A program made the translations under genes and the position numbers. 64,000 bases of DNA from Meconema thalassinum (lineage: Eukaryota; Arthropoda; Insecta; Orthoptera; Tettigoniidae), in assembly GCA_946902985.2 (NCBI GenBank), contig OX336392.1:466886693-466950692 (forward strand), read 5' to 3'. Positions 45,929 to 56,760 of the stretch are shown here, one piece after another (position 1 is the stretch's first letter; each line of letters starts with the position of its first letter). The notes beneath the pieces are model-generated. The model was not told the origin of the DNA. It was given only the letters and a program-made list of their open reading frames with translations, and did no database searches.

Positions 45929-47032
45929 TTAGGCCTCGCGTGGTAAAGGAGCAATCATGGTGATTGGCCTAAGAAAATGACCAGCAGAAGTCTGCAGTTT
46001 TACCACGCGAACCCTACCATCTCTGCCAGGAAAGCACTCAACAACCCTACCCAAATTCCAAACAAGAGGAGGACTAGGGTCTTTCAAAAGCACCAAGTCC
46101 CCCACCTGAAGGTTAGAGCAGGAAAAAAGCCATTTGCCACGCTGCTGAAGCAAACCGAGGTATTCCAACCTCCAGCGACGCCAAAAATTGTTGCGCAAAC
46201 TTTCAATTTTGCGCCAAGAAATGACTAAAGAAGATTGAGAATTAGAATATAACAAAGGTGGGGAGGCAGTCAATGGACCACCGATAAGAAAATGGCCCGG
46301 CGTTAATGGTAGAAGATCTGAAGGGTCATTAGATAAGGGTGATAAAGGGCGAGAATTAATTATGCCCTTAATAAAAATAATTAAAGAATTAAACTCTTCA
46401 TGAGAAAGGGGGGTGTGGCCACAAACACGTCTAAGGTGCTTCTTGGTGAGTTTCACACAAGACTCCCACCGTCCACCTTGATGGGGTGCATAAGGGGGGA
46501 TGAAGTGCCACTTGAAATTTCTCTGGTGAGCATAATCAGTAATCCTTTCCAGCGCTGCATTTTGAGTAAGAGCTCTCTTAATTTGCTCAGAAGCTCCGAT
46601 AAAATTTTTAGCATTGTCGGAAAATACTTCTGAAGGAAGCCCTCGGCGAGCAGAAAATCTGGCAAAAGCTGCCAAAAAATAAGCAGTAGAGGCGTTGGTA
46701 ACTAGTTCTAAGTGAACTGCTCCGGTGACCATACATACAAACAGCGAAATATAGAGTTTTCCAAAAATACATTTTTTGGCCTCAGGGGAATTTTTTCTGT
46801 AAACAAAAGGCCCGGAATAATCCACTCCCGTAAAGGCAAAAGGTCTAGCAGGCGCAGATCTAAAGTTGGGAAGATCACCCATGAGCTGAGTGGTAATTTT
46901 AGGGTTGGATTTGAAACATGGAATACACTTCCGGATAACAGAGGTAACTTCATGGACTCCGTTTATGGGCCAATACCTTTCACGAATGACAGAAAGTAAT
47001 GTACGAGTTCCAGCATGAAGATGCTGGTAATG
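45929..47032 (-). pseudogene. BEL/Pao integrase, continuation after the stop
   Basis: In the same frame as the upstream polyprotein (50 codons lie between the stop and the next methionine at 46,882). It first completes the HHCC zinc-binding motif, with HLHAG and a CxxC pair, then the DDE core: FTGVDYSGPF, VTGAVHLELV, VFSDNAKNF and YAPHQGGRWE. The C-terminal domain follows, with LVLLKDPSPP and WNLGRVVECFPG. The integrase inserts the cDNA. Without readthrough of the stop it would not be made. Confidence 0.9.
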
Positions 47033-50000
47033 TTACTGACGAATGATTAGAGAAGTGACATGATGCTTTGAAGGAAGAATAATTGGGTGTTTTTTATCCT
47101 CGGAAAGATCAGCCAAAGATAAACGTCCTCCAACTCTTAGTAAACCATCAGTGTCCAAAAAAGGGGCGAGTGATGAAAGCCTACTCGATTTCTTAAGGGA
47201 TTGACCTTGGGACAACACCTGACATTCTTCAGAGAATATTTCTTGTTGAGTAAGCCATAAGATTTTTGTAGTGGCTAAACCTAATTCAGAAAGGGTTAAA
47301 TATGGCTTAGGAAAAAGGGGTTGTTCTACCACAAAATATTTCCATCGAAGGAGATAAGCCATAACCCTCACCAATTTATGGAAAGAGGAATATCGCTGCA
47401 AGAGAAGGGGAGAGTCAGAAACGAGAAGAGAAGATCCAGTAATCTTACCAGCATCCGGCAAGTCTGATAACTCCGGAAGAGGAAAATTTGGCCAAGCGGA
47501 AGGTTCTTGCAGAAGCCAAGGGGGACCGTGCCAGTATAATGTCAGGTTAGCCAACATAAGAGGGGAACATCCCCGAGAAATGACATCTGCAGGATTCTCC
47601 TTGCCAGATACATGATGCCATTGTTCAAAGTTAGACAATTGTTGAATTTTGGACACTCTATTAGCTACAAACACCTGCCAATGCGAGGAAGGTTTGGCAA
47701 TCCATGCCAACGTGATGGCTGAGTCACTCCAAAAGTAAGTTTTGCTAAATCGGATTTTCAAAGATTGGCGGATTTTGACCGATAATTCAACCGCCAGAAG
47801 AGCAGCACAAAGTTCCAGTCGTGGCAAGGATAAGGATTTAAGAGGGGCTACCTTTGACTTAGCGCAAATTAAATTGGAAAAGAAATATGACTGGTCAAAA
47901 TTGCGGCAAACAATATATGCACAACACCCATAAGCTTTCAATGAGCTATCGGCAAAGATGTGAAGTTCATATCCTCCACAAGAGGGAAAGGGAATAATCA
48001 CTCGCGGGATAATGACATTGGAGAGATCTTCCAAACTATTTCTATAAGAAATCCAATTTTTTTGCAACTCTGAAGGAACTGGTTCATCCCAACCAGTTTT
48101 CAAGGACCAAAGGTCCTGCATGAAAAGCTTTGCTGTGACAATAATTGGCGCCAAAAATTGGAGAGGATCAAATATCTTTGCAATCTCAGACAAAATTTGC
48201 CGCTTAGTTTGCGGTTTGATGTCACTGAGATTAATTTTGAAAAAGAAAAAATCCTTTTGAGGACTCCAATAGATGCCTAAGGTTTTGATAGAATTACTTT
48301 CTTGAAGAAGCTCTACTGAGTCGTTATAGACTGAAGTTAATGGAAATTTAGAAAGAAATTCTTCCGAATTAGAGTTCCACTTGCACAAGGAAAATCCGCC
48401 TCCCAAAAGCAAAGCTGTCAAATCTTTAGAGACCTGTAGTGCTTCAGATACTGACTCAAATGAATGAAGAAAATCGTCAACGTAAAATGATGATTTTAAC
48501 ACTTCAGAAGCCTTAGGAGAATACAACGGGCCATCCTGTTCAGCAAGTAATTTCAACGTACGTATGGCTAAAAAAGCAGAGGGCTTTAGTCCATAGGTTA
48601 AGGTTTTTAGCCGAAAAATCTTGACAGGTTTAGTAGGCTCGTCGCGCCAAAGAATTCTCTGAAGGTCGCACTGTTGTTGATCGACCAAAATCTGCCTATA
48701 CATTTGCTTGATATCAGATATCACTGCGATAGGGAACAAGCGAAAATTCATCAAGACAGAAGAAATGTCAGATTGAATAGGAGGGCCTGATAATAATGTG
48801 TCATTCAGAGAAGTACCATTGGCATCCAATGCAGAGCCATTAAAGACCACTCTTATGTTTTCCTTTAAAATCTCATTCTTCCAAACTGGATGATGATTGA
48901 GGTAAATGACTTCAGATGGGGTATAAGAAGCATCATCTTTCTTGGTAACAACCTCCATGTGATCAAGTGCCTCATATTCCTCCATAAACGTGGAGTATTG
49001 AGTTTTAACAACAGGGTCACGTTTAAATTTGTTTTCCACAGCATAGAGTGCTCTAAGAGCCCTAGGGTGTGTTTCAAATAAAAGAGGTGGATTATCCACT
49101 CGGGGCATTGTTACGACAAATCTACCCTCTGAATTGCGTTTGGTCGTTTCGCGAAACTGTTTTTCACACATTTCATTTTCAACCGAGGAAGGTGAAACTG
49201 AATCTATAGTTTCGATTTTCCAAAATCTTTCTAAGTTATAATCGAGACTTGTATTGACAAAATGACATTGAGAGAAATTTTGAAATGACTTACGAGGGAC
49301 TTGACCCGTTACTAACCAACCTAGCTTGGTATGATGAACAAACACTCCTGGTGATATTTTAACCTTAGAGCTAAGGAGACATTGCCAAAATACTTGGGCA
49401 CTGAGAAGTATGTCTACCGGAGCGCTCGTATTAAATGTTGGATCCGCCAACTGAATGTTATGAGGAAATTGCCACGTTCTAACTTCAAAAGAATTACTAG
49501 GGGTGTTACTGCCAATAGTATCAATGGCAAGGCAATTCAACTGCAATGTTGTGTTACAATTCACAGCATCTTTGATGTGAACACGAACAAAATGCAAAGA
49601 TTTAACATTGCTATTGTTAATACCGGTAACCTGAATTAATGTAGGTTGCTTGGGAAGACCGAGTTTCTTAATGAGACGCTCACTTATGAAGTCATGGGTG
49701 GCGGCATTATCCAATAGGGCACGTGCTTCAAGCCATCTACCAGAAGAGTCTTGAACTTTTATTAACACGGTTGATAGTAGCACCTGGGAACTACGAATTG
49801 AGCTAGAGCTCTGAGTATAAGATTGCGCATTAGCTCCTGGGGATGCATCTTTAGAACATCCAGGGGAAGGAGCCTGACGTGGCTTTTCAAACCTATGAAG
49901 CAAGGTATGATGTTGAGCCTTGCAATGGGAGCAAGTATTTTTAGATAAGCAATCAGGCACCATATGCCTAGTTGACAAACAGTTGTAGCAATATCTTTTT

Positions 50001-51073
50001 TGAGCTATTAATTTGCGTCTTTCATCGGTAGAAAGGGCTTTAAAGGCAACGCAGGAATATAACCTGTGAGGTGCTTTACAGAGAATACAATCCATTGAAT
50101 TATGCTGAACAGTAAAGACAGCAGATTTGTTTATTTTTGCACCGACTGGTTTCACAACATTAGATTTGTTATCTGCACTTCCTGACATATGACAGGCTAC
50201 AGCTGACAAAACCTGACATCTATTATTCATAAACGTAAGCAATGAATCATAGGTATATGACGTGTCATTTGTTAGTTCCCTCTCCCATGCCTTTAAGGTT
50301 GATGAATCAAATTTAGAAGTAACCAAGTGAATCAAGAATAGATCCCAATGCTCGACCGGTTGGTTCAACCGTGCCAATGCTCTGACATGTAGTTGGACCG
50401 CGTCACTCAAGGCTCGCATTGTTGACAAGCTTTCAGCTCGCAAGGTGGGCAGGTTAAATAAGGCTTGAATATGCCTTTGTAAACATAATTTTTCATTGCC
50501 ATAACGGCCTTTAAGAAGCTCGATAGCAATGTTATAGTTTTCTCCTGTTAAGGGAAGTTCTCTTATAAGTTGAAGGGGTGGCCCCTGCAAAATGGATTTT
50601 AAGTAATGAAATTTCTGAATTTCCGGAAGTGTGGCATTATTATGTACTAATGAACTGAATAATTCAAAGAATGATTGACACATCTCTTCCTTTCCTGAAA
50701 AGTGCGGAATTTCAATTTTAGGTAGCAATGGTTTGATACCGTTCCCATGGTCGCTAATTCTTCCTTGAGTTTCTTCTACCTTCAACGCCAGGGTCAAAGT
50801 TCTAACTAATGCCACAGCCTGAGCATGTGTATCAAAGTAATTACTCTCTACTTCTTCCCTATCTGATTGATGTTCTGGACTTTTGATTTCAATTTCAAGT
50901 TGCACGAGATCATATTTCTCGTACGCCTGTTCAAAAGCTTTTAAACGCTGGGATATAATGTCAAGGTTTTGTTCCTCTTTCGGTAGAGTAGCTAAATATT
51001 TTTGAAAACGGGTGAGTTGACCTTTGTAGGCCGCCCGAGAGTTTAACAGTTTATCATCAAGTATTGGTGGCAT
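47033..51073 (-). pseudogene. BEL/Pao gag-pol polyprotein up to an in-frame stop
   Basis: A 1,346-codon open frame. Approximate order: gag with an N-terminal coiled coil (1-100); a DUF1759-like capsid region with LPKIEIPHFSGKEE (about 115-270); three cysteine/histidine knuckles, CILCKAPHRLYSC, CYNCLSTRHMVPDC and CSHCKAQHHTLLH (325-400); an aspartic protease with ALLDNAATHDFI (about 450); reverse transcriptase with IAVISDIKQMYRQI and the catalytic box SFYVDDF (about 700-900); peptidase-A17/RNase H with LHIFADSSLKAYG (to about 1,180); and the start of the integrase zinc domain. A single TAA at 47,035-47,033 ends it inside the integrase HHCC domain. The frame continues without shift to the integrase core, so one nonsense change is the only visible lesion. 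The proteins make the particle and copy the RNA. Confidence 0.92.
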
Positions 51074-51314
51074 GGCTGGAAAAGTTGGAACAACTCACTC
51101 ACCAAAGCTGCTTGTGGCACCAGACAGACCTGCTCTCCGGAAAGAAACCAGTTGTACAAATATGCTGGGATTGTTTCCGCCTTCCCGCAGATCTCCCGCG
51201 CTAGCCACAATGTACTGAAATGTATAGAACAAATATTAGATTGCACCAGTTTTTTGAATTGAATTTGCGGTCTCAGAATGAAGGTTCTGGGTTTGATCCG
51301 GGGTTGAGGTACCA

Positions 51315-52533
51315 TGGAAAGGGGTGTACCAAGTGGATGTGGTACATCCTAAGGGATTTAGACAGAATGAAGTTTCGGGCACAAAAGGTGATAATGAAGG
51401 ACAGAGCGGGAAAAGACCAAAAAGTTAAGATTTAGATTTAAATGATATTTATTTAATATAAAGCGAATATGTCGCCAGGAATGATAGCTTCAAAGAAATT
51501 ACTTTAAAAACTGACAATAAAAAATTAATAACAATTAAAAGGTACTTGTTTCTCCAGGAAACATAAATAGAGCAGTGACTAACTTTAAAGTATTAAATAT
51601 AAAATTACTAAAAAAGAAGCATAATAATTTAAATTCATTCCAAAGTGGATTAAAATGAAATACTCTTCTGACGGAAAGAATCCGGGCAGAATAAAGGACG
51701 TGAAAGGGTACCACCTCTTCTAAGGTACGATACAAGAAGTATCAGGCCGGCAGTCGGAGGTCCTCAGTAGCTGGCGGCAATTTAGTGCGCCCGCTCTGGC
51801 GGTGCGAGGTCAGTCTGGCATGTTCCAGGGTTCCGGGTTCGGAACTAGAGTAGATGATGATAGGTTCTCCTAAAGATAGCGACCAGCATAGAGAGGCTCT
51901 TGGTAATACCTCCTGCGGCTGGTGAAATGATGTTCTCAGAATTACGATTTGCAGAGTAGATCCATATTGAAGATTTTTGGTTGAAGTGCAGGCTGATGAA
52001 TTTAGACTGCCCGGCCAGGCCGCCAAGTCCAGCAGAGAGAATATGCCGGCGGAGAAGAGACTCCGGCAGCCAGAGGTACCCCGAGAGGGCAGTAACCCCA
52101 GCAGGGATGTTGGTGAGCAGATGTGATCAGTCGCAGAGTAGTGGACAAGAGTAGGCACTGTAGGCCGGGAGACCTCAGGCTATATAGCGGTAGTGACGTC
52201 AGCGCGCGGAACCTTCTAGCATGAAGGTGTGGCGAGAGAGCAGCCAATCACAGCACAGCCCCATGCACAATGCGAGCGTCACCGCTGGAGAGAGCTCAGT
52301 GCTCGTGAGAAAATGTGACGGTATAGTACGTCTAGAAAGACACTACAGAAAACAGGTGAGTAGACATGAATATTACAGAAAAGCAATTAAATTGAAACAC
52401 CAATATTAAACAAATCAGAACACCGCGTTCAGACTGCAATTCACGAAATTAAAATAATGGGGCAGAAAAATTGAACGTGTGTTTCACACCGTAAGGGAAA
52501 CATAGCCAACAAAAAACATTCGCAAAGCGAACA
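51315..52533 (-). repeat. BEL/Pao 5' LTR
   Basis: Intact LTR. Read on the minus strand it has a CRE-like palindrome TGACGTCA (52,193-52,200), then GCTATATAGC (52,179-52,188), a plausible TATA box. This arrangement suggests a core promoter that starts transcription some 30 bases further left. Immediately inside the LTR, the minus strand begins TGGTACCTCAACCCC (51,314 leftward), a candidate tRNA primer-binding site. Confidence 0.85.
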
Positions 52534-54039
52534 GGGTCGGAAGAGAACAAGAGTTGACCAAGGGAGGTCGACAGGAAAGAAGACAAAGAGGAGCCCCAAT
52601 TGCATTTTGTAAGTATTTTGAACCTCAATTGCATTTTGTACGTATTTTCGATCTCATTTGCATTTTGTAAGTATTTTGAATTTCAGTTGCATTTTTGTAA
52701 GTATTTCGACGCTACATTACATTTTGTACGTATTTTGAATCTAGCCTACGTTTTGTGGGTACTTTTCCATGTAGTCTTTTTGTGACTCTTTTCGTTCTAA
52801 ATTCCCTTTTGTAAGACCATATTGTGAGTTGTTTCCATCTGAGGTCCTTTTTGTATGTATTTTCCGTCTCAGATAATTTTGTTGTGGTTTCCATTTCATT
52901 ATCATTTTCGCTAACACCCAGATCATTAGGGGCAGATAACCTCGATGTTAGGCCCCTTAAAACAACAATTATCATCATCATCCCTTAGTCAACTCTTGTT
53001 CTCTTCCGACCCCGACGGTATTAGGGTATCCGAGGCCTAGGGAGTCTCTTCCTTTCCCGCCTTAATTGGCCCTTGTCTCATCTTTCCTGACACCCTCCTT
53101 CTGTGAGGTGTCAGCCTTCTTTTTCTTTTCCTTTTACCTCCTGCCTTGTACTCAAGGCCCTTAAGGAGGCAGGGTGTATGTAGCCCCACCACTTCTGGTG
53201 CACCCTCGATAATGCTACACCCTCAGGGGCTCACGACTGGTGAGTTCGGGAGTTGGCGACCCCGAGGGATTCCTGAGCTGGGTCCGTTTTCCCTTTTTGT
53301 CCCTTACCTTTGGGGCGGACCCTCTCCCCTCCCCTCTCCTCTCCAATCCTCGCCTCTTTTCCTTATATTTCCTTTTTTCTTTCAGATTCCCGCACTGTTT
53401 TTGTTACTTGGTTCCACGTGTATCTAAATTCCCTTTTAGCGATTTTTTGTAGGTATTTTTAATCTACGTTGCATTTTGTAAGACTTTTCGATCTAGATTG
53501 CATTTTGTGAGTGTTTTTCAATCTAAATTGCATTTTGTAAGGATTGACAATCTAAATTGCTTTTTAGTAAGTCTTTCAATATCCGGGCCGGGGCTTTTGT
53601 GAGTTTTTTGAATTTCAATTGCATTTTGTGCGTATTTTCAATCTCATTTGCATTTTGTAAGTATTTTGATTTCACTTGCATTTTGTTATTTTGAGTGTAC
53701 GTTGCATTTTGTACGTATTTTGGACTTAACCTACATTTTGTGCGTAATTTTCAATCTATTCCTTTTGTGAGTATTTTCGTTCGAAATTCCCTTATGTACG
53801 TATTACCGCTCTCCATTTGGTGAGTAGTTTCAATCTGAGTTCCTTTTTGCAAGTATTTTCCCTGCTACATAAGGCATAGTTGTTGGGGCTCACTGTCTAT
53901 TTTATCTAAACCATTTTCGTTTCATCCATGGCAGTGAGCTGTTTTTTATCTTCATCCTTTCATTTCACGCCATTTCATTTCATCATTTCATTTCTCGATG
54001 TTAGGCCCCTTATAACAACAATTATCATCATCATCATCA

Positions 54040-54592
54040 AACTCGTAGACTTGCGTGAAAAGACGCAATCTTAAGATAATGAAGGCACCAAATGTACGTG
54101 GCGTACGGTATAGGTCTTACTTCGGGCGGAGGCACCACAGTAAACCCAGACCAAAATACCCACACAAAAGGGACAAAGGTAAGGACATAAAGGTAACAGG
54201 AACAAACAAACACACTATGGACATACTAAATAGGCGAGACACCACAGTATTCCATAAAAACACAAATACGCACTCACACACGCTAGGGAGGTAAGTCGTG
54301 ACTTACCTTGATGGAATCAGGACTGTCGGGCATCACAGAATTACGATTAATAAACTAAATCAACGCCACTACGAGCACCTTTTATAAAAACACAAAAAAG
54401 GGGGAAAAAAGATAAAGGGAGCATGGCATCTCGAGAGCTCAAAAATATTGAATCCTACATGGGAGGAAAAAAAAACAGAAGACCGCCCAGAGGCAAAAAA
54501 AAGGGGGGGGGGGGGTTGTCACTGGTAACCGAAAAAGAGAAGCATAAAGGGAAGAGGTGTCACTAATCATGATTCGGCATAGCAAAAAGTTA
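54040..54592. other. No gene recognised; A-rich with a long G run
   Basis: A basic open frame (54,055-54,294) has no motif I know. Purine-rich DNA follows, with a run of 13 G at about 54,509-54,522. I cannot assign this stretch. Confidence 0.45.
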
Positions 54593-55085
54593 CTATAACG
54601 AACCTTGATCAGCAATCATAGAAATGCCCACTGATCTGCTCTGGCCAGTAACAACCAAGAAGAAAAGAGAACAACTCCGAAAATTGGCACGCAGAAGAAA
54701 AGAAAAAAGGGGGAAATGACAAGAAATGGAAGAATACGGTTCACTCGGGATGCTTCTCAGGCATCTTTTTCTCAAGTTTTCTTCCTTGGGAAAATAGAAA
54801 CAGTTCACGCAGGCGGTTTCAACTCCACGAACCTGAAAATTACTCCTACATCCTGGTACACAGCACCTTCGTGGCATTGTATATGCATTTAAAATATACC
54901 ACGTGTGGCGCGGGTATATTTAATACTTGTCACTGGACAACAGGAAAAGCAATATATTGTGAAACGTCACCCTCGAAACATGGAAACAATGACCACATCA
55001 CAGCGCGCCAACACGACTGAGCATCTGTTTGCTGTCTGGAGTAAGACCCATGACGTCACAGCCCCGCCGGCAGTGTTTCCGCCCG
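54593..55085 (-). mobile_element. 5' end of a second THAP-type transposon with its THAP exon
   Basis: The frame starting at 54,877 reads MPRRCCVPGCRSNFQ, then CFYFPKEENLRKRC and LRSIPSE, the first part of a THAP finger. The C..HF end is not reached in this exon. About 170 bp upstream (55,046-55,060) is ATGACGTCACAG, the subterminal motif also found at both ends of the element at 37,004-45,531. The layout (terminus, CRE-like motif, then THAP exon) is the same. Terminal sequence and TSD are unclear. Confidence 0.5.
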
Positions 55086-55343
55086 TTAACTTAAGAACGC
55101 CGTGGCGAGTCAAAAGCAGTCTGTCGCTACTTGGTTCGACGCCTGTCTGGACGAAAATTACTGATTGTACCACAAGCAGAGGGATATTTGACAAATTATT
55201 TAGTAGTAAACTTTTCGAACAGCTCAAGTAATGTCTAGTAGTGAAAGTAAAACATCGGCATTACTCAGCACACTTCTCAATAAACCAACCATTGAAAAGA
55301 GCAAGGTAATTTGAACAAAATGAATGAGAAACAAAACATAACA
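55086..55343 (+). other. Sequence shared with the THAP element at 38.5 kb
   Basis: GGCGAGTCAAAAGC followed by GTCGCTACTTGGTT and CTGTCTGGACGAAAATTA is about 65 bp of clear similarity to 38,505-38,572. It may be the start of the P-like element whose transposase lies at 60.6-63.3 kb. Confidence 0.4.
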
Positions 55344-56569
55344 ACCCCGACGGTATTAGGGTATCCGAGGCCTAGGGAGTCTCTTCCTTTCCCGCCTTAA
55401 TTGGCCCTTGTCTCATCTTTTCTGATACCCTCCTTCTGCGAGGGGTCAGCCTTCTTTTTCTCTTCCTTTTACCTCCTGCCTTGTGCTCTAGGCCCTTAAG
55501 GATTCAGGGTGTATGTAGCCCCACCACTTCTGGTGCACCCTAGATAAAGCTACACCCTCAGGGGCTCACGGCTGGTGAGTTCGGGAGTTGGCGACCCCGA
55601 GGAATTCCTGAGCTGGGTCCGTTTTCACCTTTTTTCCCTTACCTTTGGGGCGGACCCTCCCCTCTCCTCTCCAATCCTCTCCTCTTTTCCTTATATTTCC
55701 TTTTCTCTTTCAGATTCCCGCACTGTTTTTGTTACTTGGTTCCCCGTGTATCTAAATTCCCTTTTAGCGATTTTTTGTAGGTATTTTTAATCTACGTTGC
55801 ATTTTGTAAGTCTTTTCGATCTAGATTGCATTTTGTGAGTGTTTTTCAATCTCAATTGCATTTTGTAAGGATTGACAATCTAAATTGCTTTTTAGTAAGT
55901 CTTTCAATATAGGGGGGTCTTCTTGTGAGTATTTTGAATTTCAATTGCATTTTGTATTTTCAACCTACCCCGCTTTGTTCAAGTAGTTAAGTCTCAATTG
56001 CAATTTTGTGAGTATTTTGAATCTCCATTACATTTTGTGCGTATTTTCAATCTCATTTGCATTTTGTAAGTATTTTGATTTCACTTGCATTTTGTTGGTA
56101 TTTCGACTGTACGTTGCATTTTGTACGTATTTTGGACTTAACCTACATTTTGTGCGTATTTTTCAATCTATTCCTTTTGTATTTTCGTTCGAAATTCCCT
56201 TATGTACGTATTACCGCTCTCCATTTGGTAAGTAGTTTCAATCTGAGTTCCTTTTTGTAAGTTTTTTCCCCTGCTACATAAGGCATAGTTGTTGGGGCTC
56301 ACTGTCTATTTTATCTAAACCATTTTCGTTTCATCCATAGCAGTGAGCTGTTTTTTTTATCTTCATTCTTTCATTTCACGCCATTTCATTTCATCAGGGG
56401 CCGATAACCTCGATGTTAGGCCCCTTAAAACAACAATTATCATCATCATCATCATCAGTTTTAGTTTTAAGTTCGCTTTTCATTTTCATCTTCACGATCA
56501 CGCAAACCATCAGGGGCCGATAACCTAGTTGTTAGGCCCCTTAAAACAGCAATTATCATCATCATCATC
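55344..56569 (+). mobile_element. 5'-truncated form C element with a fused form A 3' end
   Basis: Begins at CCCCGACGGTATTAGG, runs through the form C middle to a hairpin and (ATC)n at about 56,400-56,457, then continues with a second, form A 3' end and tail to 56,569. One TSD pair, AAACATAA (55,334 and 56,570), encloses both, so the fusion existed at insertion. Confidence 0.82.
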
Positions 56570-56760
56570 AAACATAATACGCTAATAGAAGTTAATTAAA
56601 AATGAACGCTGTGCACTCAATCAGATCTCGAGGGAATTTTGGATGTAACATAATACATCATTTATCATTACAGGCACTCGGGAACAATAGTCACCTCAAT
56701 TCCAGTCAAAGCACAACTAAACATGATGCTAGGAAAACATTGAAATCAACGAGACAAAAA

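Larger units (their letters stand above)
36129..52533 (-). mobile_element. BEL/Pao LTR retrotransposon, complete, with a nested DNA transposon
   Basis: The two LTRs are each 1,219 bp and begin and end with TG...CA. The right (5') LTR is 51,315-52,533. The left (3') LTR is 36,129-37,003 plus 45,541-45,884, split by a later insertion. A 5-bp TSD GGGTC lies at 36,124-36,128 and 52,534-52,538. The interior (45,885-51,314) encodes one gag-pol frame. By eye the LTR copies show no differences, so insertion was recent. Without the nested element it would be about 7.87 kb, normal for BEL/Pao. Confidence 0.93.
35535..52597 (-). mobile_element. Minus-strand form A CCCCC-ATC element, third layer
   Basis: Its 3' tail (GAT)n and hairpin lie at 35,535-35,600, its body continues to 36,128, and its 5'-truncated remainder is 52,534-52,597. 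The flanking TSD CAATTGCATTTTG occurs at 35,522-35,534 and 52,597-52,609. BEL/Pao has inserted into it between 36,128 and 52,534. Confidence 0.88.
32978..52983 (+). mobile_element. Form B CCCCC-ATC element, second layer
   Basis: Starts with CCCCCCAGGGGCTCAC after TSD CTTAGTCA (32,970-32,977, repeated at 52,984-52,991). Its own pieces are 32,978-33,502, 34,134-35,534 and 52,598-52,983. It contains one complete 3' end (hairpin at about 35,022-35,049, tail to 35,077), then a second partial form B 3' region from 35,078, a concatenated structure. Two later insertions interrupt it. Confidence 0.8.
32851..54039 (+). mobile_element. Form C CCCCC-ATC element, outermost layer of the nested stack
   Basis: The 5' part is 32,851-32,977 and stops in ...CACTTAGTCA. 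The remainder resumes at 52,984 (CTTAGTCAACTCTTG...) and runs through the form C middle to its 3' tip at 54,039. Both sides share the private variant CTTAGTCA where other copies have CTTGGTCA, which confirms that they belong together. About 20 kb of later insertions lie between. The form C 3' end has lost one hairpin arm (TCTCGATGTTAGGCCCC). Confidence 0.8.
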
